Below are positions 6,654-12,956 of a DNA stretch of 20,446 nt, piece by piece. This DNA comes from a virus, in IMG/VR virus record IMGVR_UViG_3300048928_000288, positions 1-20,446 of that record; one strand, written 5' to 3'. The notes below the pieces were generated by a model that worked only from the letters and a program-made list of their open reading frames with translations, was not told the DNA's origin and made no database searches. The position numbers and the translations under genes are program-made. The stretch's first letter is position 1. Each line of letters starts with the position of its first letter.

Positions 6654-6914
6654 TTAATGCCCAGACCACCGAGGTCTAGTGAATTCTTCATCTGGAAATT
6701 TATTTTTAATTTCTTCGATTGCTGAGTCTAATTGCCCCCTCAACTGCGATGCATTGATGCTGACCCCATCTTCAATGATTTCACTATGGCTTCTGATTTC
6801 ACCATTTACTTCCCATTGCCAGACCAACCGCTTCATTGGCCCTATAGAAAGGATCTGAAGCTTTCTGAATGGAATCATCGTTCCAGCAATATCTTCAATT
6901 TCGTACTCAGTCAT
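6654..6914 (-). CDS. Small hypothetical protein
   Basis: 86 residues (MTEYEIEDIAGTMIPFRKLQ ... EFTRPRWSGH) with a strong ribosome site (AGGAGG, 6 bases before the ATG). Acidic with charged helices at the C-terminus; no membrane segment, no known motif. It stands alone on the minus strand between DUF2513 and the YRWQAWYK remnant. It is a real gene by its ribosome site and clean frame; function unknown. Confidence 0.55.
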   Translation of the reverse strand: MTEYEIEDIAGTMIPFRKLQILSIGPMKRLVWQWEVNGEIRSHSEIIEDGVSINASQLRGQLDSAIEEIKNKFPDEEFTRPRWSGH

Positions 6915-6988
6915 GGAAACCTCCTGTGTGGTATTCGCAACATTATTACTCAGCGATTCATCACGTGCACTCGGAAAACTTTAATGAC

Positions 6989-7100
6989 TTAATGCGTTAA
7001 TTTATACCAAGCCTGCCAGCGGTACATGTTCAGACGGAGCTCTCTGGCGCTCTCTGCCATTGTTACGAGGACATTATCACAGGCACTCAGTGAATGCAGT
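6989..7100 (-). pseudogene. Second copy of the YRWQAWYK C-terminus (gene remnant)
   Basis: The minus strand reads CDNVLVTMAESARELRLNM then YRWQAWYKLTH and a stop at 6989-6991. It aligns with the end of the fragment at 5663-5911 (ETAECLREFRLN, YRWQAWYKASL). Upstream of about 7100 no homologous or open coding sequence continues, so only the last 30-35 codons survive. The two remnants lie in the same orientation 1.3 kb apart, suggesting a duplicated or twice-acquired gene. Confidence 0.55.
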
Positions 7101-7177
7101 TTTCAGCACAAAATAATGCTACTTAGCTTCCTCGTCTGCTTTAAATCTTAACAAAGAAATCCATTGGGATTGCTGAG

Positions 7178-7558
7178 TTAGATACATAAAACGTTCAACT
7201 TTAACTCAATGACATCGTAAACATTTGATTCGGGAGTCAGCTTGAATATTTGCCCTTTTGCTAATGGCAAATATTGTTTTTCCAGTGGTTTATTGTGTCT
7301 GTCTGAATGCTGCGCTACCGTACATCCATTTAAGTAGAACTTAACCTCTCCATCCTTAAGGAGGCGGAGCTCATTGCTCCCCCGCTTCCCACTAAGAATG
7401 TATGTTGATTCTGTACCTGTAGAACCATCTCTTATATCAGCATTGCCACCAGAGAAATCGCCCAAAAACACGACAGCGTTTTGATCTCCGATTTCTAAAC
7501 CTAGTGACACATGATCACTATTTTTTTCTTCAGCCATTCCCGCACAGTTTTTTTTCAT
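7178..7558 (-). CDS. Hypothetical accessory protein
   Basis: 126 residues from MKKNCAGMAEEKNSD to IELKLNVLCI. The start at 7558 follows AAGGGCGG; an upstream ATG at 7579 and an internal one at MAEEKN are alternatives. The middle is beta-rich (GLEIGDQNAVVFLGDFSGGN, TYILSGKRGSNELRLLKDGE). No hydrophobic signal peptide. AT-richer than the adjacent lysis genes and with a 75-bp leader, it looks like a separately expressed insertion between the lysis cassette and the packaging genes. I do not recognise the family. Confidence 0.5.
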   Translation of the reverse strand: MKKNCAGMAEEKNSDHVSLGLEIGDQNAVVFLGDFSGGNADIRDGSTGTESTYILSGKRGSNELRLLKDGEVKFYLNGCTVAQHSDRHNKPLEKQYLPLAKGQIFKLTPESNVYDVIELKLNVLCI

Positions 7559-7658
7559 CTCGCCGCCCTTAAAAAGCAATATTGAAAATTATATGACTTT
7601 CAACGCCGCTAAAGAAGCCTTTAATCATTTCTGCCTAGTCTCTCCATTCAGGGGGGAG

Positions 7659-7883
7659 TTATTCAGCTTTAGTAAACTGGATGAAATACTCAGCGCCCTG
7701 TTCAAACTGGTTGAATACATCAGGGTTTGAAATATGCATCTGGATCAGTCCACCGGGTGTGAGCTTCGACCAGGCTTCATTTTCATGACGGCCGGGAGTG
7801 ACGGCGCTCATATGGATAGTACGGTTTGAATCGTCATCTACCTTTTGAATGAAGTGGCAGCGGAATTTTGCTTTTACAGTCAT
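7659..7883 (-). CDS. Small conserved phage protein after the spanins
   Basis: 74 residues, MTVKAKFRCHFIQKVDDDSN ... DVFNQFEQGAEYFIQFTKAE. Similar short proteins with the opening MTVKAKFRC and ending FEQGxEYFIxxxKAE are common in enterobacterial lambda-like prophages. Its function is unknown. It lies 9 bp beyond the stop of Rz on the same strand, so it belongs to the late transcript. The ATG at 7883 is preceded by AGGAAAAAACC. Confidence 0.7.
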   Translation of the reverse strand: MTVKAKFRCHFIQKVDDDSNRTIHMSAVTPGRHENEAWSKLTPGGLIQMHISNPDVFNQFEQGAEYFIQFTKAE

Positions 7884-7892
7884 GGTTTTTTC

Positions 7893-8402
7893 CTATCTGT
7901 TAATTTTGCAATGCTTCTGGGCTTCAGCGGCATAGCCCTGAAGGTATTGGATCACTTTGTCGTCTTTGATGGCGCTGGCTCGGAGATCGAGAACAGCCCG
8001 TCCACCAGCGCCAGAGAGTTCGACTTGTGCTGTATCGCCCAGGCTGCAGGTGCCGGAAACGCTGTTCCTGATGAGCTGGCTGGTGGCAAGGTTTGCTGCG
8101 GCGATTCGCACCCGGCGAGTACCAGCAGCAACATCAGCACGCAACTTCTCATTCTTGGCCTGTTCATCTGCCATTTCCTTCGTGTGCTTCGCATCCAGCG
8201 CCTGAAATGCTATCAGGGCCGCTTCGCTACGCTTTTGCTGGTTGGTCAGGGCAATCACTGCCTGATCGCTTTGTTTCTTCAGTGCGGCGGTGTGGGCTTC
8301 ATTAAGTTTGGAAACGTCAGCATCCCAACGTATTCCTTCAACCCACCAGACGAGAGCAGCGCCAGCCATAAAGGCCAGCACAATCGATAAATTGTTATTC
8401 AT
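7893..8402 (-). CDS. Rz: Spanin inner-membrane subunit Rz
   Basis: 169 residues. The N-terminus (MNNNLSIVLAFMAGAALVWW) is an uncleaved signal anchor. It is followed by a long, charged periplasmic coiled-coil region (about 25-110: KLNEAHTAALKKQ, KHTKEMADEQAKN). Together with Rz1 it forms the spanin that fuses inner and outer membranes in the last step of lysis. The start overlaps the endolysin stop by 8 bp, the usual lysis-cassette arrangement, and Rz1 is nested in another frame. The length matches the family (about 150-175), so this gene looks intact. Confidence 0.85.
   Translation of the reverse strand: MNNNLSIVLAFMAGAALVWWVEGIRWDADVSKLNEAHTAALKKQSDQAVIALTNQQKRSEAALIAFQALDAKHTKEMADEQAKNEKLRADVAAGTRRVRIAAANLATSQLIRNSVSGTCSLGDTAQVELSGAGGRAVLDLRASAIKDDKVIQYLQGYAAEAQKHCKINR
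7952..8167 (-). CDS. Rz1: Spanin outer-membrane lipoprotein Rz1, nested in Rz
   Basis: 71 residues from ATG 8167 (MNRPRMRSCVLMLLLVLAGC), preceded by AAGGA at 8 bases. A hydrophobic signal ends in lipobox LAGC; the mature part is Pro/Ser/Ala-rich (SPQQTLPPASSSGTAFPAP), as expected for Rz1. It lies wholly inside Rz in another frame, the standard embedded Rz/Rz1 layout. It is an outer-membrane lipoprotein that pairs with the C-terminus of Rz across the periplasm. An alternative start is the next Met (8152). Confidence 0.8.
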   Translation of the reverse strand: MNRPRMRSCVLMLLLVLAGCESPQQTLPPASSSGTAFPAPAAWAIQHKSNSLALVDGLFSISEPAPSKTTK

Positions 8403-8646
8403 CGAGCCCCCAGCAGGTCAATTCGCTTTCCTGTTCCCGGCGTAGCACCTGACCAAGGCAATTATTTGTCCGAACGTTGCAGTCTTTTCCCCCATCATGC
8501 ACCCAACGCTTGATCTCGCTGCACGCACCGCGTTTATCGCCAGTGTTTAGCTTGCGGTAGAAAGTGGATGTGAAGCATTTACCCGGTCCGATGTTGTAAG
8601 GACAAAACGATGCGATGCCAGCAATCTGAGGCTGGGTAAACGGTAC
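8395..8646 (-). pseudogene. C-terminal half of a GH24-type phage endolysin
   Basis: The readable part is [20 protein letters not shown], then KCFTSTFYRKLNTGDKRGAC, then WVHDGGKDC, NNCLGQVLRREQE and LTCWGLDE. These are hallmarks of the P21/P22-type GH24 lysozyme C-terminus ([18 protein letters not shown], GQVxRRxQE). The N-terminal half, with the signal-anchor and catalytic Glu, is missing. Upstream the DNA becomes a dnaB-type helicase in another frame at about 8638-8650. The holin gene that should precede it is also gone. Only about 83 residues remain, so the protein cannot be active. Confidence 0.8.
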
Positions 8647-9052
8647 CGAGCTCACCAAACCGGTTCTTAGTGACAATGATTTCAGCGAACGGAGCCGCCG
8701 GGCTTTCAGGGTCATAAACGGCTTCGCGGTACAGCATGTAAATTCCGTCTGCGTCCTGCTCTATGCTCCCGCCGTCGCGCAGGTCTGAGTTAACTGGTCG
8801 CTTCTGGCCTTTAGGGCGTTTCTCCACGTCGCGGGATAGTTGGCTGAGGGACATCACAGGCGTCTTCAGGTCTTTAGCCATGCGTTTCATGCCGCCGGAG
8901 ATGTGGGCGATCGCCAAATCGTTTCGTTCAGCACGCGGCTTCTCGATCAGGCCGAGGTAATCGCACAGGATGAGAGAAAGATTTGGGTATTTCCGTTTGT
9001 GTCTCTCCGCAATAGCGCGGATCTGCTCAATAGTCAGTTTCGACGAATCGAC
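8640..9052 (-). pseudogene. Internal fragment of a replicative DnaB-type helicase
   Basis: The minus strand encodes [20 protein letters not shown], then [15 protein letters not shown] (Walker-B-like region of the RecA-type core), then [39 protein letters not shown] and [15 protein letters not shown]. This is the C-terminal ATPase domain of phage DnaB/P22 gp12-like helicases. The N-terminal domain and Walker A are missing. The C-terminus is replaced by fusion to the endolysin at about 8640, where the frame continues meaninglessly to a stop at 8579. Both ends are therefore deletion junctions. Confidence 0.85.
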
Positions 9053-9163
9053 TATGAAGAATATTTCGACAGTTTGAAAGAAGGTGAAGAGGCTATGAGC
9101 GAAGCGGAATACAACGAGTGCTTAGCATCCCAAAGTAATCCATTCAATCAGTCACTTAATTAA
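9050..9163 (+). pseudogene. C-terminal tail of a lost plus-strand early gene
   Basis: The plus strand reads [20 protein letters not shown], then [17 protein letters not shown] and a stop at 9161-9163. It is acidic and helical and looks like authentic coding sequence. Immediately upstream the DNA is the helicase gene on the opposite strand. The original gene must have begun in the deleted immunity/early-left region, where N or another pL-proximal gene would lie. Identity unknown. Confidence 0.45.
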
Positions 9164-9227
9164 TAACGGCAGTAAAGCCCTGAGTACCGCAGCAATTCAT
9201 TGGGCTTAAAAGTAAAGGCGGTGGATA

Positions 9228-9350
9228 GCTGGGCATCATCCCAGCACACAACTGAAAGAGCGCTGGCATGCAAAAACAATCTCGCAGCCAGGGTAGTACC
9301 AAAAGCCAGGATGGACCGGCAAAAACGCGGTAGTGCTCTTTCAGTTGTGT
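9228..9350. repeat. Long inverted repeat with an adjacent small hairpin
   Basis: ACACAACTGAAAGAGC (9246-9261) pairs perfectly with GCTCTTTCAGTTGTGT (9335-9350). The pairing extends three further positions inward with one G-T wobble, giving a stem of about 19 bp around a loop of about 67 nt. Just before it, GCTGGG (9228-9233) and CCCAGC (9240-9245) form a second perfect hairpin. No gene covers the region. Confidence 0.75.
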
Positions 9351-9415
9351 CGTAGCATAAAAGGCAATGCGCGGGGTTCCCAACCCCGGATCTGGTTCGA
9401 ATCCAGCGAGGCAGC
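9346..9415 (+). pseudogene. tRNA-Gly(CCC)-like remnant
   Basis: Recognisable tRNA parts in order: TA (8-9 position), D-stem GCAT/ATGC (9355-9358, 9367-9370) with GG in the loop, anticodon stem CGGGG/CCCCG (9372-9376, 9384-9388) with loop TTCCCAA (anticodon CCC), and T-stem CTGG/CCAG with loop TTCGAAT (9396-9402). The 3' acceptor strand GAGGCAG (9408-9414) has no complement at the 5' side, which is instead one arm of the long inverted repeat. The variable loop is also only about 2 nt. It is probably a broken phage tRNA, possibly a structured RNA in its own right. Confidence 0.45.
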
Positions 9416-9448
9416 TCTCTCCGTTAATCATCCAATGCTGTGTGTCTT

Positions 9449-9475
9449 TGCCCCATCCCCTTGGGGCATTTTTTT
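9449..9475 (+). terminator. Rho-independent terminator
   Basis: TGCCCC (9449-9454) and GGGGCA (9463-9468) pair around an 8-nt loop and are followed by seven T residues. It lies about 35 bp after the tRNA-like sequence on the plus strand, so it ends any transcript through the structured region. Confidence 0.85.
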
Positions 9476-9538
9476 CACTTCATCACAAAGAAGCCTGCCA
9501 GCGCGGGCGCTTTGTCATGGATTCAATCGGAGGTTCGA

Positions 9539-9694
9539 ATGCAAAGAAATCCACTTTCAAACATGCCGCGCCAGCGCACCTGTTCATCAATGCATGTCGC
9601 TTTGCCAGTCGTCGTGTTCAGCAGCTGCTGCACGCAGAAACACAGTTGGCCGGTCTGGCCCACTACTCACGCACGGAGAACATCATGGAAATGA
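9539..9694 (+). CDS. Possible small early-left protein
   Basis: 51 codons from an ATG at 9539 with GGAGG five bases upstream, ending inside the next gene (TGA 9692-9694 overlaps ATG 9685), which suggests coupling. The product is Cys- and Arg-rich (RQRTCSSMHVALPVVVFSSC). A competing frame, in line with the next gene, starts at ATG 9517 and would give a 109-residue protein (FKHAAPAHLFINACRFASRR), but lacks a good ribosome site. One of the two is probably real; I cannot decide with certainty. Confidence 0.4.
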   Translation: MQRNPLSNMPRQRTCSSMHVALPVVVFSSCCTQKHSWPVWPTTHARRTSWK

Positions 9695-9846
9695 AACCTG
9701 CTCAGAAAATCCAGTATCGCCACAAGTTGACCGGCGATGACGTCCGGGACTGGGCGCCGTTGACGTGGCGCGGCTTTTGGCTGCCGGTAATTCTTCTGAT
9801 GGTGGTGACCGTCGTCCTGCTGGTGGCTGATTCATTATGCAACTGA
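9685..9846 (+). CDS. Small single-span membrane protein of the early-left operon
   Basis: 53 residues (MEMKPAQKIQYRHKLTGDDV...): a charged, cytoplasmic-looking N-terminus, then one hydrophobic segment at about 31-48 (FWLPVILLMVVTVVLLV) and a short tail. It overlaps the following gene by 10 bp and precedes the exonuclease module, as small membrane genes do in lambdoid left operons. Function unknown. Confidence 0.6.
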   Translation: MEMKPAQKIQYRHKLTGDDVRDWAPLTWRGFWLPVILLMVVTVVLLVADSLCN

Positions 9847-10028
9847 TGCCAGCAGTAACCACCGATCACCAGCTGAATACTGAAAACCTCATTCTCAGCA
9901 TCTGCCTCGACAACCACGTTTCACCGAGCGACCTCGACCACCTGGCCAGTCGCCTCGCCCAGATGGAAGCCGTGGCAGACCAACGCACCGACACAGGAAA
10001 ACAGCATGATCACTTTCCGCGTTATTGA
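9837..10028 (+). CDS. Small hypothetical early-left protein
   Basis: 63 residues (MQLMPAVTTDHQLNTENLIL ... GKQHDHFPRY). The ATG at 9837 overlaps the previous stop and the gene overlaps the exonuclease start (10006) by 23 bp. This tight packing is typical of a phage operon and supports both frames. The middle resembles a short helical hairpin (LSICLDNHVSPSDLDHLASR). No recognised family. Confidence 0.6.
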   Translation: MQLMPAVTTDHQLNTENLILSICLDNHVSPSDLDHLASRLAQMEAVADQRTDTGKQHDHFPRY

Positions 10029-10677
10029 TACGGAAACTACTTCGTTCGAAGGAGGGATCGTTGAGATTGCCAGCGTCGATATCGTAAACGGCGAAATCTG
10101 CAACCCCATGAGTGACTTTGTAAGGCCGCCTGAGCCCATCAGTTTTGAGGCTATGGCGATACATCACATCACCGAAGAAATGGTCGCAGACGCGCCGCCC
10201 ATTGATGATGTGATTGATAAGTACCTCGGTGCGGATATCTACGTTGCCCACAACGCCGCGTTCGACCGCGAAAAGTTACCTCAGATCACCGCGCCATGGA
10301 TTTGCACGTTGAAATTATCCCGCAAGCTCTGGCCGGAAGAGAAATCACACAGCAACCAATATCTGAGATATCGGTTTGGATTGGAGCCGCACGTTCCTGA
10401 TGGGCTTTACGCTCACCGCGCGTTTTACGACTGCTATGTCACGGCAACCACCCTGCTCTACATGAACAGCCTGGCGCACTGGAAAGTGTCAGAAATGCGC
10501 GACATCACCAACCGCCCTTCGCTGCTGCACATCATGAAATTCGGAAAGTACAAAAACGAAACCTTCGTCGATATTGGCGCAAAGGACCCGGGTTACTTCC
10601 GCTGGTGTTTGGCAAACATGGAGCTGAACGAAGATCAGGAATTCACCATGAAACAGGCAATGGGAGCGATGTTCTGA
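10006..10677 (+). CDS. exoX: DnaQ-family 3'-5' exonuclease (exodeoxyribonuclease X-like)
   Basis: 223 residues. DEDDh motifs are present: Exo I D8/E10 (RVIDTETTS), Exo II D87 (VAHNAAFDREK), Exo III H137/D142 (YAHRAFYD). The C-terminal segment KFGKYKNETFVDIGAKDPGY (178-197) is the ExoX C-terminal/DUF3820-type element. It degrades DNA 3' to 5' with two metal ions. Followed by overlapping genes for a Sak4-like ATPase and an SSB, it probably belongs to a phage recombination and repair module. All catalytic residues are intact and the length matches the family, so it may be active. Confidence 0.85.
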   Translation: MITFRVIDTETTSFEGGIVEIASVDIVNGEICNPMSDFVRPPEPISFEAMAIHHITEEMVADAPPIDDVIDKYLGADIYVAHNAAFDREKLPQITAPWICTLKLSRKLWPEEKSHSNQYLRYRFGLEPHVPDGLYAHRAFYDCYVTATTLLYMNSLAHWKVSEMRDITNRPSLLHIMKFGKYKNETFVDIGAKDPGYFRWCLANMELNEDQEFTMKQAMGAMF

Positions 10678-11360
10678 TGGGTACTCCAGTTCTGATACTC
10701 GGGGACTCCGGCGCGGGCAAGTCGTACAGCCTGCGCAACTTTGAGCCAGAAGAATGCCTTCTGATCCAATGCATCCCCAAACTACTCCCGTTCCGTTCGA
10801 AAGGCTGGCGCATTCACGGCCAGCTGGATGGCAACGGCGAACCACAGCGCGGCAACGTGTTCCGAACCGACGACTGGAACGAAGTGCAGGACAAAATCCA
10901 GCGCATGGTTCTCTCTAAATCACGAAAGATACTGATCATCGATGACTTTCAAGTCGTCATGCAGCACGAAAACATGATGCGGGCCTATCAGACCGGTTAC
11001 ACGAAGTTCACTGAAATGGCCGATCACGTCTGGCGGATTATCACCGCCGCCACGCAGCTACCGGACGACGTCCGCGTTTACTTTCTGGCTCACACAGAAG
11101 AAAGCGAAGGCAAAATCCGGATGAAAACTGCCGGAAAGATGCTGAACGAAAAGCTAACGCCTGAGGGGTATTTCTCCATCGTTCTGCGCGCCATCAAGAA
11201 AGACGGCAAACATGTTTTCCTGATCAAAGGCGACGACAACGACACTGCCAAAGCCCCGCCAGACCTTTTCCCTGACCAGTCCGAAATGGACAACGACCTC
11301 AAAGCTGTGGACGTCGCGATCTGCGACTTCATGTCTGATTCCTTAGGAGCAACAATCTGA
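10677..11360 (+). CDS. Sak4-like RecA-fold ATPase (phage recombinase)
   Basis: 227 residues from ATG 10677, which overlaps the exonuclease stop (TGATG). An upstream start at 10605 would lie inside exoX and is rejected. Walker A GDSGAGKS at 9-16 and Walker B KILIIDD at 84-90 identify a P-loop NTPase; a polar segment (FLAHTEESEGKIRMKTAGKM) follows. Phage ATP-binding proteins of this size and layout, next to an SSB gene, are typically Sak4-type single-strand annealing recombinases, a distant RecA branch. The assignment rests on motifs and neighbours; a generic AAA_24-type ATPase is the alternative. Confidence 0.7.
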   Translation: MGTPVLILGDSGAGKSYSLRNFEPEECLLIQCIPKLLPFRSKGWRIHGQLDGNGEPQRGNVFRTDDWNEVQDKIQRMVLSKSRKILIIDDFQVVMQHENMMRAYQTGYTKFTEMADHVWRIITAATQLPDDVRVYFLAHTEESEGKIRMKTAGKMLNEKLTPEGYFSIVLRAIKKDGKHVFLIKGDDNDTAKAPPDLFPDQSEMDNDLKAVDVAICDFMSDSLGATI

Positions 11361-12043
11361 TGCAACCAATGAGCTTTAAATTCGATCCGGAAGCGGCCAA
11401 AAAAGCCGGAACCATGGGTATCTCTGAAAACGGCGCCTACGAGGGCGTCATTGCCTCTGCCATTTATACGTTCGGTAAAGACGGCAGCCAGTCGCAGGCA
11501 CTGGAAATCAGCCTCGATTCCAACGGGGCTAAAGCCAACTATCTGCGCATTAACTATCTGGGCAAGGATGGTGAGCCAACATTTGGCATGGGGCTGATTT
11601 CTGCCCTGATGTGGGCTGCCGGTATCAAAGAAGCTGCACCGGTTCAGATTCAGGGGCCGGAAGGCGTCGAGTGGCATAACCAGGCATTGGTGGGAAAATC
11701 AGTAGGCCTTGTTCTGCAAAAGACGCTTTACACCAAAGCAGACGGAAAAGATGGATATCGCATGGAAATCCGTCAAGCGTTCAAATGTGGCACTCGCAAA
11801 ACCTACGCTGAGCACGCTGAAAACGCACCAGCAGAAGCCGTAGACAAAATGGTTGCCACCTTGAAAGATCGTGACGACCGCGATCCAAATGCCGGTACCA
11901 ACGCGCAGCGCGCCAACGGCGCACACCCCCCATCAAATCCTTATGCCAACCAGGCAACGAACCAGCCTGCTGCGTCGCGCCTGCAGAACCGCAATACCAA
12001 CCAGCAGCCTGTTCAGGACTTTGACGACGATATTCCGTTCTGA
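11360..12043 (+). CDS. ssb: Phage single-stranded DNA-binding protein (DUF669)
   Basis: 227 residues (MQPMSFKFDPEAAKKAGTMG...). The N-terminal two thirds resemble the DUF669 OB-fold type, with YEGVIASAIYTFGKDGSQSQ and a central LRINYLGKDGEPTFGMGLIS. A low-complexity Asn/Gln/Ala linker (about 175-217) ends in DFDDDIPF, the acidic tip by which SSBs recruit partner enzymes. It starts within the stop of the Sak4-like gene (TGATG), so the two are coupled; SSB and Sak4 act together in annealing. The gene looks complete. Confidence 0.8.
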   Translation: MQPMSFKFDPEAAKKAGTMGISENGAYEGVIASAIYTFGKDGSQSQALEISLDSNGAKANYLRINYLGKDGEPTFGMGLISALMWAAGIKEAAPVQIQGPEGVEWHNQALVGKSVGLVLQKTLYTKADGKDGYRMEIRQAFKCGTRKTYAEHAENAPAEAVDKMVATLKDRDDRDPNAGTNAQRANGAHPPSNPYANQATNQPAASRLQNRNTNQQPVQDFDDDIPF

Positions 12044-12104
12044 AGATGACCAGCGCCAGCCCGTTCAGGGCTGGTAATCCCCTTTCCTACCCGAGGCAAT
12101 CACC

Positions 12105-12308
12105 ATGCCCAAAGCAAAAACTCATACCGGCATAGTCGTGCGCGCTGATGGCGAAAAGCGCGTCAAATTGCACATGACGGCTACGACGTGGGTCGCCAGC
12201 GCAAAAGAATATTACTACCGGGATTCCGGTCAGCGCGGCGGCGGCCACGGTCGCGCCAGATTGCTGCTGGACACCATTAAGCCAATCGAAGCGGAGGTCG
12301 CAAAATGA
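12105..12308 (+). CDS. Small basic phage protein
   Basis: 67 residues (MPKAKTHTGIVVRADGEKRV ... IKPIEAEVAK), Lys/Arg-rich with a Gly/Arg patch (GQRGGGHGRARLLL) that could contact nucleic acid. It lies 61 bp after the SSB gene with GAGG upstream. Its stop overlaps the next start (ATGA). Family not recognised. Confidence 0.6.
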   Translation: MPKAKTHTGIVVRADGEKRVKLHMTATTWVASAKEYYYRDSGQRGGGHGRARLLLDTIKPIEAEVAK

Positions 12309-12805
12309 TCCCCTACCAGTTGAATCAGATCGGTCTGTTTTCTGCTATTGCCAAAGAGATTTCGCGTCAGTGTCCAGGTATCCCGGCTGACGCCCGTAGC
12401 AACATCGTGATTAAAGCTGCAGATATGATCGTTGCCGAATATGGGCGTGAACCAGTTGTGGCAAAACCATCTATGGGCTTGGCTGCCTGGCTCGCCAGTG
12501 ATGAAGTCGGTATGAGCAGCGAATACATGGCATGGGTGTTGTCGAAAGGCGATCCGGCGGTGTGGGGGCCGAGACGCCCAAAACTCAGCTATCCACGCGA
12601 CGCTGATGATTTTGGTCGGTGCGTTGGACTCGTTGTTGCCATGCCCAGCTATGAATTTCTCGTTGATGAAATGCGCCTTAACCACGGCGTTTATTGGGCC
12701 GCAGTTGCGGCGAACTGGTATCCGTGGGTGAAGCTGTACGGCTTAGGTCGGTATAAAGAACTGAATCAGGCCATGCGATTAGCCTATTCAAAGGCAGACG
12801 AATAA
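12305..12805 (+). CDS. Hypothetical early-left phage protein
   Basis: 166 residues (MIPYQLNQIGLFSAIAKEIS ... QAMRLAYSKADE). Mostly helical, with Trp/Tyr-rich C-terminal parts (GVYWAAVAANWYPWVKLYGL). No signal sequence or catalytic motif that I can name. The ATG overlaps the upstream stop and its own stop overlaps the next start, so it is part of the continuous operon. It is the last complete operon gene before the tailspike cassette. Confidence 0.65.
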   Translation: MIPYQLNQIGLFSAIAKEISRQCPGIPADARSNIVIKAADMIVAEYGREPVVAKPSMGLAAWLASDEVGMSSEYMAWVLSKGDPAVWGPRRPKLSYPRDADDFGRCVGLVVAMPSYEFLVDEMRLNHGVYWAAVAANWYPWVKLYGLGRYKELNQAMRLAYSKADE

Positions 12806-12903
12806 TGGCTCGCAGGAGGGTGTACTGGGACGACCGGCAGGTTACGTACCGCAGCCCCTCTTATGATTTTCTAACTGATTCAGCGGCTGTTCTTTGTCCG
12901 TAA
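12805..12903 (+). pseudogene. N-terminal remnant of an operon gene at the tailspike-cassette edge
   Basis: An ATG coupled to the previous stop (TAATG) opens a 32-codon frame, MARRRVYWDDRQVTYRSPSY and a dozen more residues, ending at TAA 12901-12903. The basic start and tight coupling look genuine, but the frame ends 15 bp before the promoter of the tailspike gene. It is probably the 5' stub of a gene interrupted when that cassette was acquired. It could also be a very small gene. Confidence 0.4.
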
Positions 12904-12917
12904 ATCAACCTATCGCG

Positions 12918-12926
12918 TGATATAAT
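12918..12926 (+). promoter_or_regulatory. Extended -10 sigma-70 promoter of the tailspike gene
   Basis: TGATATAAT is a perfect TGn-extended -10 element. The -35 region is poor (TTGTCC at 12894, too far), which is tolerable for extended -10 promoters. It sits 31 bp before the tailspike ATG, with GAGAGG as ribosome site, and would allow expression independent of the phage left operon. Confidence 0.65.
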
Positions 12927-12956
12927 TTGTAAAACCCTACGGTATAGAGAGGAACA

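Noticed and set aside
9228-9245. Hairpin GCTGGG-CATCAT-CCCAGC as the anticodon arm of a second tRNA (Met/Ile CAT)
   Set aside because: The loop is 6 nt rather than 7 and no D- or T-arm can be drawn around it.
9449-9468. A further TGCCCCAT copy that could be another arm-type site
   Set aside because: It is part of the stem of a clear Rho-independent terminator, is single and lies 9 kb from either end.
11090-11677. 195-codon minus-strand ORF opposite the Sak4-like and SSB genes
   Set aside because: Antisense to two genes with clear motifs and coupled starts; composition is that of a mirror frame.
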